From positions 1 to 52,793 of the forward strand of contig KE354187.1 in assembly GCA_000415505.1 (NCBI GenBank): a DNA stretch of 52,793 bases. Reading direction: 5' to 3'. Under the pieces are notes generated by a model. It saw nothing but the letters and a program-made list of their open reading frames with translations. It was not told the origin of the DNA and made no database searches. This document shows positions 1 through 8,865 of the stretch, piece by piece. A program made the translations under genes and the position numbers. The stretch is from Streptomyces afghaniensis 772. GTDB lineage: Bacteria > Actinomycetota > Actinomycetes > Streptomycetales > Streptomycetaceae. Position 1 is the stretch's first letter, and each line of letters opens with the position of its first letter.

Positions 1-193
1 GGCGGGCGGGGACCGTTCTTCACATCCGCCTCGACCTCCGTGGCGCGCAGTTCCCTCGCTCCTTCGCGCAATCCGTAACCGCGGCCTGGACGTCGCCGGC
101 GAGGTCTCGCCAGGCCCGCCAAGCGGTCTCCCACAGTGCTGCTGCTCGTCCGTCCAGGCGGGTCTGGGTAGGTGGACGGTACTGAATGATCAT
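1..193 (-). pseudogene. Edge fragment of an unrecognised gene, possibly frameshifted
   Basis: Reading the minus strand from an ATG at 193 gives a coding-like stretch (start MIIQYRPP, then WETAWRAWRDLAGDVQAAVTD) that stops at 20-22. Near 70-78 another frame takes over with equally coding-like residues (RELRATEVEADVKNG) and runs off the window at base 1. This pattern suggests one gene with a single indel, cut by the window edge. No family was recognised. The IS element lies 44 bp upstream of its start. The call rests on amino-acid composition only and is weak. Confidence 0.3.
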
Positions 194-239
194 TCTTCGC
201 TGGGCAGCGTAGGGACGGGCATCCGTCGGATTCGTCTAA

Positions 240-256
240 GAAGTCATTTCAGTTGG
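240..256. repeat. Left terminal inverted repeat of the IS5 element
   Basis: Reads GAAGTCATTTCAGTTGG. It pairs with the reverse complement of 1078-1094 (GAGGCCATTTCATTTGG) at 14 of 17 positions. Confidence 0.75.
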
Positions 257-281
257 CGTGATCTTGCGGCAGTCTGGGGTG

Positions 282-1085
282 ATGACTGCTGCGCTTGTCG
301 AGCGGATGGCGCCGGAGGACCTGTGGACGTTGTTCCAGCGGGTGGTGCCGCCGGCGCCGGTTCGCCCGCAGGGTGGAGGGCACCGTCGGCGAGGGGACCG
401 CGAGGTGCTGGCCGCCATCATCTTCGTGGCCACCTCGGGTTGCACCTGGAACCAACTGCCGCCGGGATTCGGTCTTTCGGGTGTCACCGCCTTCCGGCGG
501 TTCACCGAGTGGACCGAGGCCCGGGTGTGGGCTGCACCGCCTGGTCTTGGACGAGCTCGGTGCCCGGGGTGAGCTGGACTGGTCGCGGTGCGCGATCGAC
601 TCCGTCAGCGTCCGGGCCCTCAAAGGGGGCAGCTGACGGGACCGAATCCGACCGACCGCGGCAAGAAGGGATCGAAAATCCACCTCATCGTCGACCGCCA
701 GGGGCTGCCCCTGTCGGTCGGTATCTCCGCCGCCAACCTCCACGACAGCCAGGCCCTCATCCCGCTGGTCCGTGGCATCCCGCCCATCCGCTCACGTCGC
801 GGCCCGCGACGCCGACGGCCCGGCAAGCTGCACGGCGACAAGGGCTACGACTACCGCCACCTGCGGCGATGGCTCGCTTCTCGCGGCATCCGGCACCGCG
901 TTGCCCGCAAGGGCATCGAGTCATCCCGCCGCCTGGGCCAGCACCGCTGGATCGTGGAGCGGACCGTGTCCTGGCTGTCCGGCTGCCGCCGCCTCCACCG
1001 CCGCTACGAGCGCAAGCCGGAACACTTCCTCGCCTTCACCGCCATCGCCGCGACCCTCATATGCCACCGCAGACTGACCAAATGA
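282..1085 (+). pseudogene. IS5-family transposase, frameshifted
   Basis: This is the DDE transposase that would move the element. The N-terminal domain (VERMAPEDLWTLFQRVVPP, then WNQLPPGFG) reads in one frame from ATG 282 to about 535. The middle (LHRLVLDELGARGELDWSRCAIDSVSV, holding the first catalytic Asp) reads in a second frame until a stop at 636. The C-terminal half (LTGPNPTDRGKKGSKIHLIVDR, HGDKGYD with the second Asp, and RWIVERT with the catalytic Glu) returns to the first frame and ends at 1085. Some IS5 members use one programmed frameshift. Two shifts in opposite directions look more like decay, so I expect no functional enzyme. An alternative GTG start lies at 258. Confidence 0.85.
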
Positions 1086-1094
1086 AATGGCCTC
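1078..1094. repeat. Right terminal inverted repeat of the IS5 element
   Basis: Imperfect inverted copy of 240-256, overlapping the stop codon of the transposase (1083-1085) and followed directly by TAA, the likely target duplication. Confidence 0.75.
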
Positions 1095-1235
1095 TAACTC
1101 TCCCTGGGAGCTAAATCGGTCGACAGGTACGTCTGCGGTCGCGAGAATCCGTGCCGTGATCTCTGCCCATCTGGTCGACTGTCCCCGCAGTCGGGGCGCG
1201 TCACCCGGAGGGGCGTGTCACCCGGATCTGGAGGC

Positions 1236-2435
1236 ATGTCGGTGAGGGGTGCTTTGCTTCCCGTGCTGTGGTTGTGCGGCCCGCCAGGAGTGGGTAAGAC
1301 CACGGTCGCTTGGGCGATGTACTCCCAGCTCACGCGGGCCGGGATAGAGGCCGGCTTCGTCGACATCGACCAGCTGGGCATCTGCTACCCCGAGCCCGCG
1401 ACGGATCCGGGCCGGCATCGAATGAAGGCGCGCAACCTTGATGCGGTGACCGCAGGGTTCAGGGCGGCCGGCGCGCGGTGTCTCATCGTTTCCGGCGTCG
1501 TCGATCCCGTCCGTGGAGTGCATGTCGACCAGATTCCGCAGGCCGCGGTGACGGTGTGTCGTCTGCGCGCGGACCGGGACGAGCTTCGGCAGCGGTTCAC
1601 GGGCCGCGGTGGGCCTGCCGAGCTGATGGACGGAGTGTTGCGGGAAGCCGATGCCCTGGACGCGAGCAGCTTCGCGGACACGTGCGTTGACACCAGCGGC
1701 CTGCCGGTGCACGAAGTGACGCAGCTGGTCAGGGAGCGCACCGGTGGATGGCCGGCCCTCACTCCGGTCCAGCCGGGCGGCGCGGTCAAGCCGCCTACGG
1801 TCGCGGCGGTGACCGCCCCGGACAGGAGCCCGGTCTCGGCGCAGGCGGCGTCTTTGGTTCATGATCCGGTTCTGTGGCTGTGCGGTGCGACCGGCGTCGG
1901 CAAGTCGACGGTCGGCTTCGAGGTCTACCAAAGGGTGCTGCGGGCCGGGGTCATGGCCGCTTATCTCGATCTCGACCAACTCGGCTTCTGCCACCCGGTT
2001 CCGAACGATGATCCCGGCAATCACCGGGTCAAGGCCCGGAACATGGCTGCTGTGTGGCGGACCTACCGGGCAGCTGGAGCTCAATGCTTGATCATGACCG
2101 GACCGGTTGAGGACGAGTCCGTGGCCAAGGCCTACGCCGATGCGCTGTCCGCGACGGACCTCACGGTATGCCGACTGCACGCCGGGCGGGATCAGCTGAC
2201 CAGGCGGATCATGCTTCGCGGGCAAGGCGGTAGTTGGCTGCAGCCGGGCGACCCCTTGCTCGGGCAGTCCGGCACACGCCTGGTCCAGGCCGCCGACCAA
2301 GCGGTGGCATCCGCCACCGCTTTGGAAGCCGCCGCGATCGGCGATTTGCGTATCGACACCGACGCGCACACCATCGAACAGATAGCGGACGCGGTCCTCG
2401 CCCAGGTCGTCTTGCCGGGCCTCCGTACCCCGTGA
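1236..2435 (+). CDS. Tandem P-loop nucleotide-binding protein (two kinase-like domains)
   Basis: Two homologous P-loop domains in one chain of about 400 residues. Domain 1 (about residues 8-180) has Walker A GPPGVGKTT; domain 2 (about 208-395) has GATGVGKST. Each is followed by the same landmarks: a VDIDQLG/LDLDQLG strand end, a proline-rich turn, HRMKARN/HRVKARN, AAGARCLI/AAGAQCLI, and VCRLRADRDELRQR/VCRLHAGRDQLTRR. The gene is therefore an internal duplication and fusion. The fold resembles small-molecule kinases of the AAA_33 / adenylylsulfate-kinase type, but the substrate cannot be told. The start is uncertain: GTG 1215 is the longest option, while ATG 1236 directly follows a GGAGG. It lies just downstream of the IS element and has no obvious operon partner. 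Confidence 0.8.
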   Translation: MSVRGALLPVLWLCGPPGVGKTTVAWAMYSQLTRAGIEAGFVDIDQLGICYPEPATDPGRHRMKARNLDAVTAGFRAAGARCLIVSGVVDPVRGVHVDQIPQAAVTVCRLRADRDELRQRFTGRGGPAELMDGVLREADALDASSFADTCVDTSGLPVHEVTQLVRERTGGWPALTPVQPGGAVKPPTVAAVTAPDRSPVSAQAASLVHDPVLWLCGATGVGKSTVGFEVYQRVLRAGVMAAYLDLDQLGFCHPVPNDDPGNHRVKARNMAAVWRTYRAAGAQCLIMTGPVEDESVAKAYADALSATDLTVCRLHAGRDQLTRRIMLRGQGGSWLQPGDPLLGQSGTRLVQAADQAVASATALEAAAIGDLRIDTDAHTIEQIADAVLAQVVLPGLRTP

Positions 2436-3107
2436 TGTCTCACGCTGCCATCGAGCCGCCGACGCAAGCGTGGACGGCGCGGGCGCAGTCACCGATGGTG
2501 ACCTGGATACGGCAGCGCGAGGCGCTGATCAACGCCGGCGAGGTGAACATCGCCCGGATACCGCGGCGCCGCCCTGCGAGCCCGCCGGCGCGGGAGAGGC
2601 GCCGGTGCCGTCGGCCTGCGGCGGCGACCGACTGACGTCCCCGATACCGCCGGGCCGGCAATGGCCGGGGACGGCCGAGGCCTCCCGCCGGCCCGGTGCC
2701 TGCGCTACCGCGGCACCGACGACTTTCGCGCGCGTGCAGCACGGCCGTACAACACAGCCTCGCTGCACCCGTCCTGCTGCAGCGAGCCGTTACCGCTGCT
2801 GAGAGTCGGCTGCTGCATGCTGCACGTCGGCTGCCAGAGCCGCCGCTGCACGATTCCCCGGCCGATCCTCACGTCAAGCGGTTGCCCGCCTCCTCGGCCC
2901 AGGCCGCGCGGACCAGCCGGCCAACCGTGATCGCGCTCCGGTCGGAGGCCATCCCCGATTGCGGCGTGCACGGGCTCCGGCTTTCCCTTCGGAGTTCCCG
3001 ACGGGCCGCCGGCGCGACGCGTGCCCCAGGCTCTCGGGCTCGATCCGAACGGGCAATGCGGCCAAGGAGGCGAATGGGAAGAACTTTGCGCTTGAAGGGA
3101 TAGAACA
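2436..3107. other. Gene-poor stretch, no supported gene
   Basis: A 672-bp interval between the P-loop gene and the end of the LysR gene. Open frames are numerous, as expected at this GC content, but none shows a recognisable family. The most coding-like piece is a short plus-strand frame at about 2437-2570 (residues TWIRQREALINAGEVNIARI), which begins right after the P-loop gene stop and then degenerates into Arg/Pro-rich sequence. It could be the tail of a lost gene. Confidence 0.5.
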
Positions 3108-4025
3108 TCACTCTGGCTTGTCGTCCTCCGACAACGCTGCCACCGGGCGCGCGAAGACCTCGCGGGCCACCTCGATGAACGCCTGCGCGGCAGGCGAGAG
3201 CGGCCCACGCCGCCACATCAGCCAGACCGGCCGGGCAAGGCGCGGACGGAGCGCCAGCGCCACCGCGCCGCGCCGCGCCGCCTCCTCGGCGAGAGAGCGC
3301 GGCAGTAGCGTCGCCCCCGCTCCGGCCAGCACCAGGGGGACGACCGCGGCCTGATGAACCGTCTCCACCGCGATGCGTGGACTGCGCCCCTCTCCGCCCA
3401 GCGCCTGATCCATCAGAGCCCGGGTCGCGGTGCCGCGCGCGGTCGCCACCAGGTCCATCCGGGCCACCTCACCGAGCTCCACCGGTCCGGCCTGGGGAAA
3501 GCGGTCGGACCGTGGCACCACCGCCAGCACCTCCTGCCGGCACAGCTCCAAGGTCTCGACGGCCGTGCCGTGCGTCCTCACATCGGCCAGCCCCAACTCA
3601 CACTCGCCGGTACGCACCACGTCCGCGACCGCCGCTGCGTGCGGCGGCTCGACGATGACGATGTCAATCGCGGGATGGCGCCGGCGGAAGGCCCCGGCGA
3701 GGTCCGCCAGCGGATCGACCGCCAGCGTCGTCGGCGCGACGATGTCCAGCGTGCCGCCCGCCAGTCCGGCGATGGTGCGCACCACCGACCGAGCAGTCTC
3801 CAGATCGCGCATGATCTGCCGGGCCGGCTCCACGAACGCCACGCCCGCCGAAGTCAGCATGACTCCGCGACCGAGCCGGTGGAAGAGAGGGGTGCCCAGT
3901 TCCCGCTCGAGCAGGCGGATCGCGTGCGACAGCGACGGCTGCGCCACACGCAGGGTGTGGGCGGCGCTGGTGAAGCTCCGGTGCGCGGCTACGGCGAGAA
4001 AGTACTCGACTTGGCGACGTTCCAT
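3108..4025 (-). CDS. LysR-family transcriptional regulator
   Basis: A typical 305-residue LysR regulator. The N-terminal winged helix-turn-helix spans about residues 1-60 (start MERRQVEYFLAVAAHRSFTSAAH; recognition region QPSLSHAIRLLERELGTPLFHR). The effector-binding domain follows from about residue 90. It is divergent from the arylsulfatase operon, the classic arrangement for a regulator acting on its neighbour. A 15-bp palindrome overlaps its own start codon and a second of the same sequence class lies 158 bp upstream, so autoregulation is likely. No Shine-Dalgarno sequence precedes the ATG, although the N-terminus matches the family start exactly, so the message may be leaderless. The inducer is unknown; a sulfate ester or a sulfur-starvation signal would fit the context. 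Confidence 0.92.
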   Translation of the reverse strand: MERRQVEYFLAVAAHRSFTSAAHTLRVAQPSLSHAIRLLERELGTPLFHRLGRGVMLTSAGVAFVEPARQIMRDLETARSVVRTIAGLAGGTLDIVAPTTLAVDPLADLAGAFRRRHPAIDIVIVEPPHAAAVADVVRTGECELGLADVRTHGTAVETLELCRQEVLAVVPRSDRFPQAGPVELGEVARMDLVATARGTATRALMDQALGGEGRSPRIAVETVHQAAVVPLVLAGAGATLLPRSLAEEAARRGAVALALRPRLARPVWLMWRRGPLSPAAQAFIEVAREVFARPVAALSEDDKPE

Positions 4026-4038
4026 AGAATCGTTCTAT
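4024..4038. promoter_or_regulatory. Candidate LysR operator 1
   Basis: Perfect inverted repeat ATAGAA-TCG-TTCTAT overlapping the LysR start codon. It has the T-N-A / dyad form expected of LysR-type sites and shares both arms exactly with the second site at 4182-4196. Likely the autoregulatory site. Confidence 0.7.
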
Positions 4039-4173
4039 CGCTCGGCAGAACATGCCGCCATCAATCGTGCCGCTGGTTCTGCGCACGCCTGACCGGTCCG
4101 GCGGTCGAGCCCGCTGTCGCCGGTCGTCCAGGCGTTTGTGGATCTGGCGTCCTCACCGCCCCGGTCTGGGGCC

Positions 4174-4205
4174 ATGGAGGTATAGAAGCTTTCTATTGCC
4201 TCCAT
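4174..4205. promoter_or_regulatory. Candidate LysR operator 2, nested in a larger dyad
   Basis: The core 4182-4196 is ATAGAA-GCT-TTCTAT, with the same arms as operator 1. It is framed by outer arms ATGGAGG (4174-4180) and CCTCCAT (4199-4205), making a dyad of about 32 bp that is perfect except for one extra base on the right. It lies about 180 bp upstream of the sulfatase start and could be an activation site or, in RNA, a hairpin. Confidence 0.65.
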
Positions 4206-4386
4206 TGAAAACCGGTTCACCATCATTCAGGGCGCCTTGTTGACCGCCGTCGGAGGCCACTGACACTTTGACTGCGTCGCACGTAGAGGCATTCCAGGCC
4301 GCTGAAGCACAGCTGCATTGCGCCCGTAATTCAGCCGTGCCAATAGGGTGTGACATTTTCCGGCCGGGCATGAATCGGAGAAATAC

Positions 4387-6747
4387 ATGACTGAGTTCGA
4401 CGCCGGTCGGCACATACTTCCGCGGCCGGATACCCGTCCGCCCCTGACGACCGCCATGGACGTCCACGATCAGGAGACGCCCTTCACCCCGGTCGGCCCG
4501 GTCCCTCCGCCCGATGGTGCCCCGAATGTGGTGATCGTGCTCGTCGACGACCTCGGGTTCGGCACCTCCAGCGCGTTCGGCGGCCCGTGCGAGATGCCCG
4601 CCGCGGACCGACTCGCGGACAACGGGCTGCGCTACACCCGCTTCCATGTGACGGCGCTGTGCTCGCCGACCCGGCAAGCCCTGCTGACCGGCCGCAACCA
4701 TCACTCGGTGGGCATGGGCGGCACCACCGAGATGACCACCGCGGCCCCCGGGTACAACGGGTTCAGGCCGCGCAGTGCGGCGACCATGGCCCAGATCCTG
4801 CAGGGCAACGGCTACAGTACGGCCGCCTTCGGCAAGTGGCATCAGACCCCGCCGCGGGAGATCAGCGCGGTCGGGCCGTTCGACCGCTGGCCGACCGGGG
4901 AGGGTTTCGACACCTTCTACGGGTTCATGGGCGCCGAGATGAACCACTGGTACCCGCTGCTGTACCGAGGCACCACTCCGGTCGAGCCGGACCGCCGGCC
5001 GGAGGACGGTTACCACCTGTCCGAGGACCTTGTCGACCACGCCATCGACTGGGTGCGCACTCAGCGCACGTTGACTCCCGGCCGGCCGTTCTTCACCTAC
5101 CTCGCGCTCGGCGCCGCGCACGCACCGCTGCACGTAGGCCCCGAATGGCAGGAGAAGTACCGCGGAAGGTTCGACCACGGCTGGGACCGGCAGCGCGAGG
5201 TGACCCTGCAGCGGCAGAGGGAACTCGGCGTCGTGCCCCCGGAGACGGAGCTCGCCCCGTGGGCGGAGGGCGTTCCCCACTGGGACGAACTCACCGACAA
5301 CCAGCGCCGGCTGGCGGCCAGATTCATGGAGACGTTCGCCGGCTTCACCGAACACGCCGACGTGCAGGTCGGCAGGTTCCTCGAGGCACTGGAGGAACTC
5401 GGCGAGCTGGATAACACAATCGTCCTCTACATCCTGGGCGACAACGGCGCCTCGGGCGAGGGGGGCCTCGAAGGGACGATCGTCGAGCACCGGCTGGGCC
5501 ACGGCGTGGTGGACGACCCGGACGAGATGATCGACCACATCGACGAGATCGGCGGCCCGCTCAGCTACCCGATCGCCCCGGCGGGATGGGCACTGGCGCT
5601 GAACACTCCCTACCAGTGGACCAAGCAGGTGGCCTCGCATTTCGGCGGCACCCGGGACGGCATGATCCTGCACTGGCCGCGGGGAGTCTCCGAGCGCGGA
5701 GGGCTGCGGCACCAGTTCTCACATGTGATCGACGTCCTGCCGACGATCCTGGACTGCGTGGGGATTCCAGCACCGTTCAGCGTGGACGGGGTCGCACAGC
5801 AGCCCATCGAGGGCACGAGCATGCGGCAGACGCTCGCCGATCCCGACGCGCCCGAGCATCGCCGTACCCAGTACTTCGAGATGTGCGGCAACCGAGGCAT
5901 CTACCACGACGGCTGGATGGCGGTCACCCGGCACGGCATCCCCTGGGAGATGGTGCCGGACAACGACCGGAAGTTCGCCGACGACGTGTGGGAGCTCTAC
6001 GACCTGAGCAAGGACTGGAGTCAGGCGCACGACCTTGCCGCCGAACAGCCCGAGAGGCTGCGCCGGTTGCAGGACCTGTTCCTGATCGAGGCGGCGAAGC
6101 ATCAGGTTTTCCCCCTGGACGACCGCGTCACCGAGCGGGAGAACCCGGCCATGGCCGGCCGTATCGATCTGCTCGGCGACCGCTCCTGCGTCACCTACCG
6201 CGCGGGAATGCGGCGGTTCACCGAGGAGACCACACTCAACGTCAAGAACCGCTCGCACAGCATCACGGCCGACATCGAGCTGTCTCGGACGGCGGCCGAG
6301 GGCGTGATCATCGCGCAGGGCGGCCGGTTCGGCGGCTGGACCCTGTACTTCACCGAGGGCAGGCCGGCCTACGCGTACAACTACTTCGGCATGAACCTGT
6401 ACACCGTGCGCGGGGGCGAGCCCTTGGCACCGGGACGGCACGAGATCCGGCTCGAGTTCGACTACGACGGCGGAGGGCTCGGCAAGGGCGGGAACGCCAC
6501 GCTCCTGGTGGACGGTGAGAAGCACGCGAACGGACGGGTCGAGCAGACCATCCCGTACTACTTCTCGTTCGACGAGACGCTGGACGTCGGCGTGGACCTC
6601 GGCACACCGGTGACCGACGACTATCCCGTACTCGACAACGAGTTCACCGGGACCATCCACACGGTGCGCATCGACCTCGACGCCCAGAGCGCCGAGTCGT
6701 CCGAGTTCGACGGCGGACTGCACCGACGCGTCATGGGGGCACAGTGA
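4387..6747 (+). CDS. Arylsulfatase, type I (formylglycine-dependent), long actinobacterial form
   Basis: Hydrolyses sulfate esters. The signature C92-S-P-T-R96, followed by QALLTGR, is the type I sulfatase site in which the Cys is oxidised to formylglycine. Metal-binding residues are visible near the N-terminus (VLVDDLGFG, D54/D55) and in YILGDNGA, and GKWH supplies the conserved Lys/His pair. At 786 residues it matches the long mycobacterial AtsA/AtsD type rather than the shorter choline sulfatase BetC. No signal peptide is visible, so a cytoplasmic enzyme is likely. The start is set by GGAG at 4377-4380, 6 bp before the ATG. Its stop overlaps the next gene, which encodes the activating enzyme. 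Substrate is unknown. Confidence 0.93.
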   Translation: MTEFDAGRHILPRPDTRPPLTTAMDVHDQETPFTPVGPVPPPDGAPNVVIVLVDDLGFGTSSAFGGPCEMPAADRLADNGLRYTRFHVTALCSPTRQALLTGRNHHSVGMGGTTEMTTAAPGYNGFRPRSAATMAQILQGNGYSTAAFGKWHQTPPREISAVGPFDRWPTGEGFDTFYGFMGAEMNHWYPLLYRGTTPVEPDRRPEDGYHLSEDLVDHAIDWVRTQRTLTPGRPFFTYLALGAAHAPLHVGPEWQEKYRGRFDHGWDRQREVTLQRQRELGVVPPETELAPWAEGVPHWDELTDNQRRLAARFMETFAGFTEHADVQVGRFLEALEELGELDNTIVLYILGDNGASGEGGLEGTIVEHRLGHGVVDDPDEMIDHIDEIGGPLSYPIAPAGWALALNTPYQWTKQVASHFGGTRDGMILHWPRGVSERGGLRHQFSHVIDVLPTILDCVGIPAPFSVDGVAQQPIEGTSMRQTLADPDAPEHRRTQYFEMCGNRGIYHDGWMAVTRHGIPWEMVPDNDRKFADDVWELYDLSKDWSQAHDLAAEQPERLRRLQDLFLIEAAKHQVFPLDDRVTERENPAMAGRIDLLGDRSCVTYRAGMRRFTEETTLNVKNRSHSITADIELSRTAAEGVIIAQGGRFGGWTLYFTEGRPAYAYNYFGMNLYTVRGGEPLAPGRHEIRLEFDYDGGGLGKGGNATLLVDGEKHANGRVEQTIPYYFSFDETLDVGVDLGTPVTDDYPVLDNEFTGTIHTVRIDLDAQSAESSEFDGGLHRRVMGAQ

Positions 6748-7637
6748 ACTGCTGTGCACCGTCCGGCGGTCCCGGTGCGGACCGGCCGTCGCCACTCCGG
6801 CAGTCCACGGTACGCCCGGCGGTCACCGAGGGTATGGTGGCCGTCCCCGCCGGCCGGTTCCTCATGGGCAGCCAGCACGCGCTCTCCTACCCGGCCGACG
6901 GGGAAGGCCCGGTGCGCACGGTGTATGTCGACGCCTTCCGGATCGACGCCTGCACGGTGTCCAACGCCCAGTTCGCGCGCTTCGCCACTGACACCGGCTA
7001 CCGCACCTCGGCCGAGCGCACCGGCTGGTCGTTCGTCTTCGCCGGGCTGCTCCCGGACGACTTCCCGCCCACCCGGGCAGTGGCGGCGGCGCCCTGGTGG
7101 CGGCAGGTCGAGGGCGCCGACTGGCGCCGTCCCGACGGACCGCACTCCACCTGGGCGGACCGGCCGGATCATCCCGTCGTCCACATCGACTGGGACGACG
7201 CCCGCGCCTATGCCGCCTGGGCCGGCAAACGCCTGCCCACCGAGGCGGAATGGGAACGCGCCGCCCGAGGAGGGCTGCACGCCAAGGTGTTTCCCTGGGG
7301 TGACGAGTTCGAGCCCGGCGGGCGTCCCCGCATGAACGTGTGGCAGGGCGACTTCCCCCACCGCCACCCCACTGCCGACGGCTGGTACGGCACCTGCCCC
7401 GTCGATGCGTACGAGCCCAACGGCTTCGGCCTGTACAACGCCACCGGCAATGTCTGGGAATGGTGCGAGGACCGCTTCTCTCCCTCTCCAACCGGACAGG
7501 AGCGCGTCGCCAAGGGCGGCTCCTACCTGTGCCACGCGTCCTACTGCCGCCGATACCGGGTCGCCGCGCGGCAGGGCCTCTTCCCGGACTCGGCAACCGG
7601 CAACGTCGGATTCCGGTGCGTCCTGGACATGCCGTGA
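6744..7637 (+). CDS. Formylglycine-generating enzyme (SUMF1/FGE family)
   Basis: Oxidises the sulfatase active-site Cys to formylglycine using O2 and copper. The 297-residue chain carries the FGE fold signatures: EGMVAVPAGRFLMGS at the start, PVVHIDWDDARAYAAWAGKRLPTEAEWERAARGG in the middle, GNVWEWCEDRF, and the C-terminal GGSYLCHASYCRRYR. The two Cys of that last motif (C263 and C268) correspond to the copper-binding catalytic pair, so the enzyme should be active. Its GTG start overlaps the sulfatase stop (GTGA), giving translational coupling. The pair is clearly one functional unit: sulfatase plus its own maturase. Confidence 0.93.
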   Translation: MNCCAPSGGPGADRPSPLRQSTVRPAVTEGMVAVPAGRFLMGSQHALSYPADGEGPVRTVYVDAFRIDACTVSNAQFARFATDTGYRTSAERTGWSFVFAGLLPDDFPPTRAVAAAPWWRQVEGADWRRPDGPHSTWADRPDHPVVHIDWDDARAYAAWAGKRLPTEAEWERAARGGLHAKVFPWGDEFEPGGRPRMNVWQGDFPHRHPTADGWYGTCPVDAYEPNGFGLYNATGNVWEWCEDRFSPSPTGQERVAKGGSYLCHASYCRRYRVAARQGLFPDSATGNVGFRCVLDMP

Positions 7638-7699
7638 CCTCTTTCGACCCCATTACCCCGGCAACGGCGCGAGGCGCCCGGCGCACAAGGAGCAGCACC

Positions 7700-8671
7700 A
7701 TGGCAATACGAACAGGAAACTGGCGTTCCGGCGCGACGGGGATGGCCGTACTCGGTCTCACCCTGACCGCCTGCAGTGGGGCGAAGATCGGCGACGACTC
7801 CGCCGCTGACGCCGGCAGTTCGGGCAAGTGCGGCACCTTCAACCTCGCGGTCAACCCGTGGGTGGGCTACGAGGCCAACGCGGCGGTCATCAAGTACGTC
7901 GCGGAGAAGGAACTCGGCTGCAAGGTCGTCACGAAGGATCTGAAGGCGGAGATCAGCTGGCAGGGCTTCGAGACGGGAGAGGTCGACGCCATCGTGGAGA
8001 ACTGGGGCCACGAGGACCTGAAGAAGAAGTACATCGACCAGCAGAAGATCGCCGTGAACCTCGGCTCGACCGGCAACAAGGGCATCATCGGCTGGTACAT
8101 CCCACCGTGGATCGCGAAGAAGTACCCGGACATCACCAGCTGGAAGAACCTCGGCAAGTACGCCGCCAACTTCAAGACCTCCGAGTCGGGCGGCAAGGGC
8201 CAGCTCCTCGACGGCGACCCGTCGTACCAGACCAATGACGAGGCCCTGGCGAAGAACCTCGAGCTGAACTTCAAGGTGGTGTACGCGGGCAGTGAGACCG
8301 CCCTGATCCAGGCCTTCCGGGACGCCGAGAAGAACAAGAAGTGGGTGATCGGCTACTTCTACGAGCCGCAGTGGTTCCTGTCCGAGGTACCGCTGGTCAA
8401 GGTCGACCTGCCCAAGCACACGGAAGGCTGCGACGCGGACAAGGCGAAGGTCGCCTGCGACTACCCCGTGTTCGACCTCGACAAGATCGTCAGCACGAAG
8501 TTCGCCAAGTCGGGCAGCCCTGGCTACAAGCTGGTGAAGAACTTCACGTGGACCAACGACGACCAGAACACCGTCGCCAAGTACATCGCGCTCGACAAGA
8601 TGACACCGGAGGCGGCGGCGAAGAAGTGGATCGAGGCGAACCCGGACAAGGTCAAGGCCTGGCTCGGCTAG
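7700..8671 (+). CDS. Glycine betaine/choline-type ABC substrate-binding lipoprotein (OpuAC/ProX family)
   Basis: Binds a quaternary-amine-like ligand outside the membrane. The start is ATG 7700, with AAGGAG at 7687-7692. The N-terminus is a lipoprotein signal ending at Cys25 (LTLTAC). The mature protein begins with FNLAVNPWVGYEANAAVIKYVAEKELGCKV, the typical OpuAC opening, and contains WQGFETGEVDAIVENWGHED. It has 323 residues, a normal family length. It lies 62 bp after FGE and is probably in the same transcript. No permease or ATPase lies nearby, so it must work with components encoded elsewhere or as an orphan. Next to a sulfatase it may capture a sulfated or zwitterionic amine; that is inference. 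Confidence 0.88.
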   Translation: MAIRTGNWRSGATGMAVLGLTLTACSGAKIGDDSAADAGSSGKCGTFNLAVNPWVGYEANAAVIKYVAEKELGCKVVTKDLKAEISWQGFETGEVDAIVENWGHEDLKKKYIDQQKIAVNLGSTGNKGIIGWYIPPWIAKKYPDITSWKNLGKYAANFKTSESGGKGQLLDGDPSYQTNDEALAKNLELNFKVVYAGSETALIQAFRDAEKNKKWVIGYFYEPQWFLSEVPLVKVDLPKHTEGCDADKAKVACDYPVFDLDKIVSTKFAKSGSPGYKLVKNFTWTNDDQNTVAKYIALDKMTPEAAAKKWIEANPDKVKAWLG

Positions 8672-8865
8672 ACCAGTAGTTCCACATTCCGGGCTTCACG
8701 AAGGCAGGCGAGTGGCCAACATCGGTTTTTGACGACCGAGTTGGGCACCCGCTTGACCGCACAGTTACGGCAGCACGCGCCGCAAAGTGATCGCCGGCCG
8801 GTCCCCTGGTCCCGGTGGGTTCGGTGCTGTGGACCATGATGACGAGAGCAAGGCCCGTATTCGTC

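Larger units (their letters stand above)
240..1094 (+). mobile_element. IS5-family insertion sequence
   Basis: An 855-bp element. Imperfect terminal inverted repeats lie at 240-256 and 1078-1094; the inner blocks CATTTCA and TTGG are shared. It is flanked by TAA on both sides (237-239 and 1095-1097), or CTAA if the next base out is counted on the left and the last element base on the right. Small TA-rich target duplications fit the IS427/IS1031 branches of IS5. It carries one DDE transposase reading region that is interrupted by frameshifts. Confidence 0.8.

Noticed and set aside
2761-2860. GCTGC-rich repeats as a structured RNA or repeat array
   Set aside because: The short repeats are irregular and overlap no conserved pairing; explained by GC-rich composition.
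4153-5712. 519-codon minus-strand open frame over the sulfatase
   Set aside because: Shadow of the sulfatase, whose formylglycine signature is on the plus strand.
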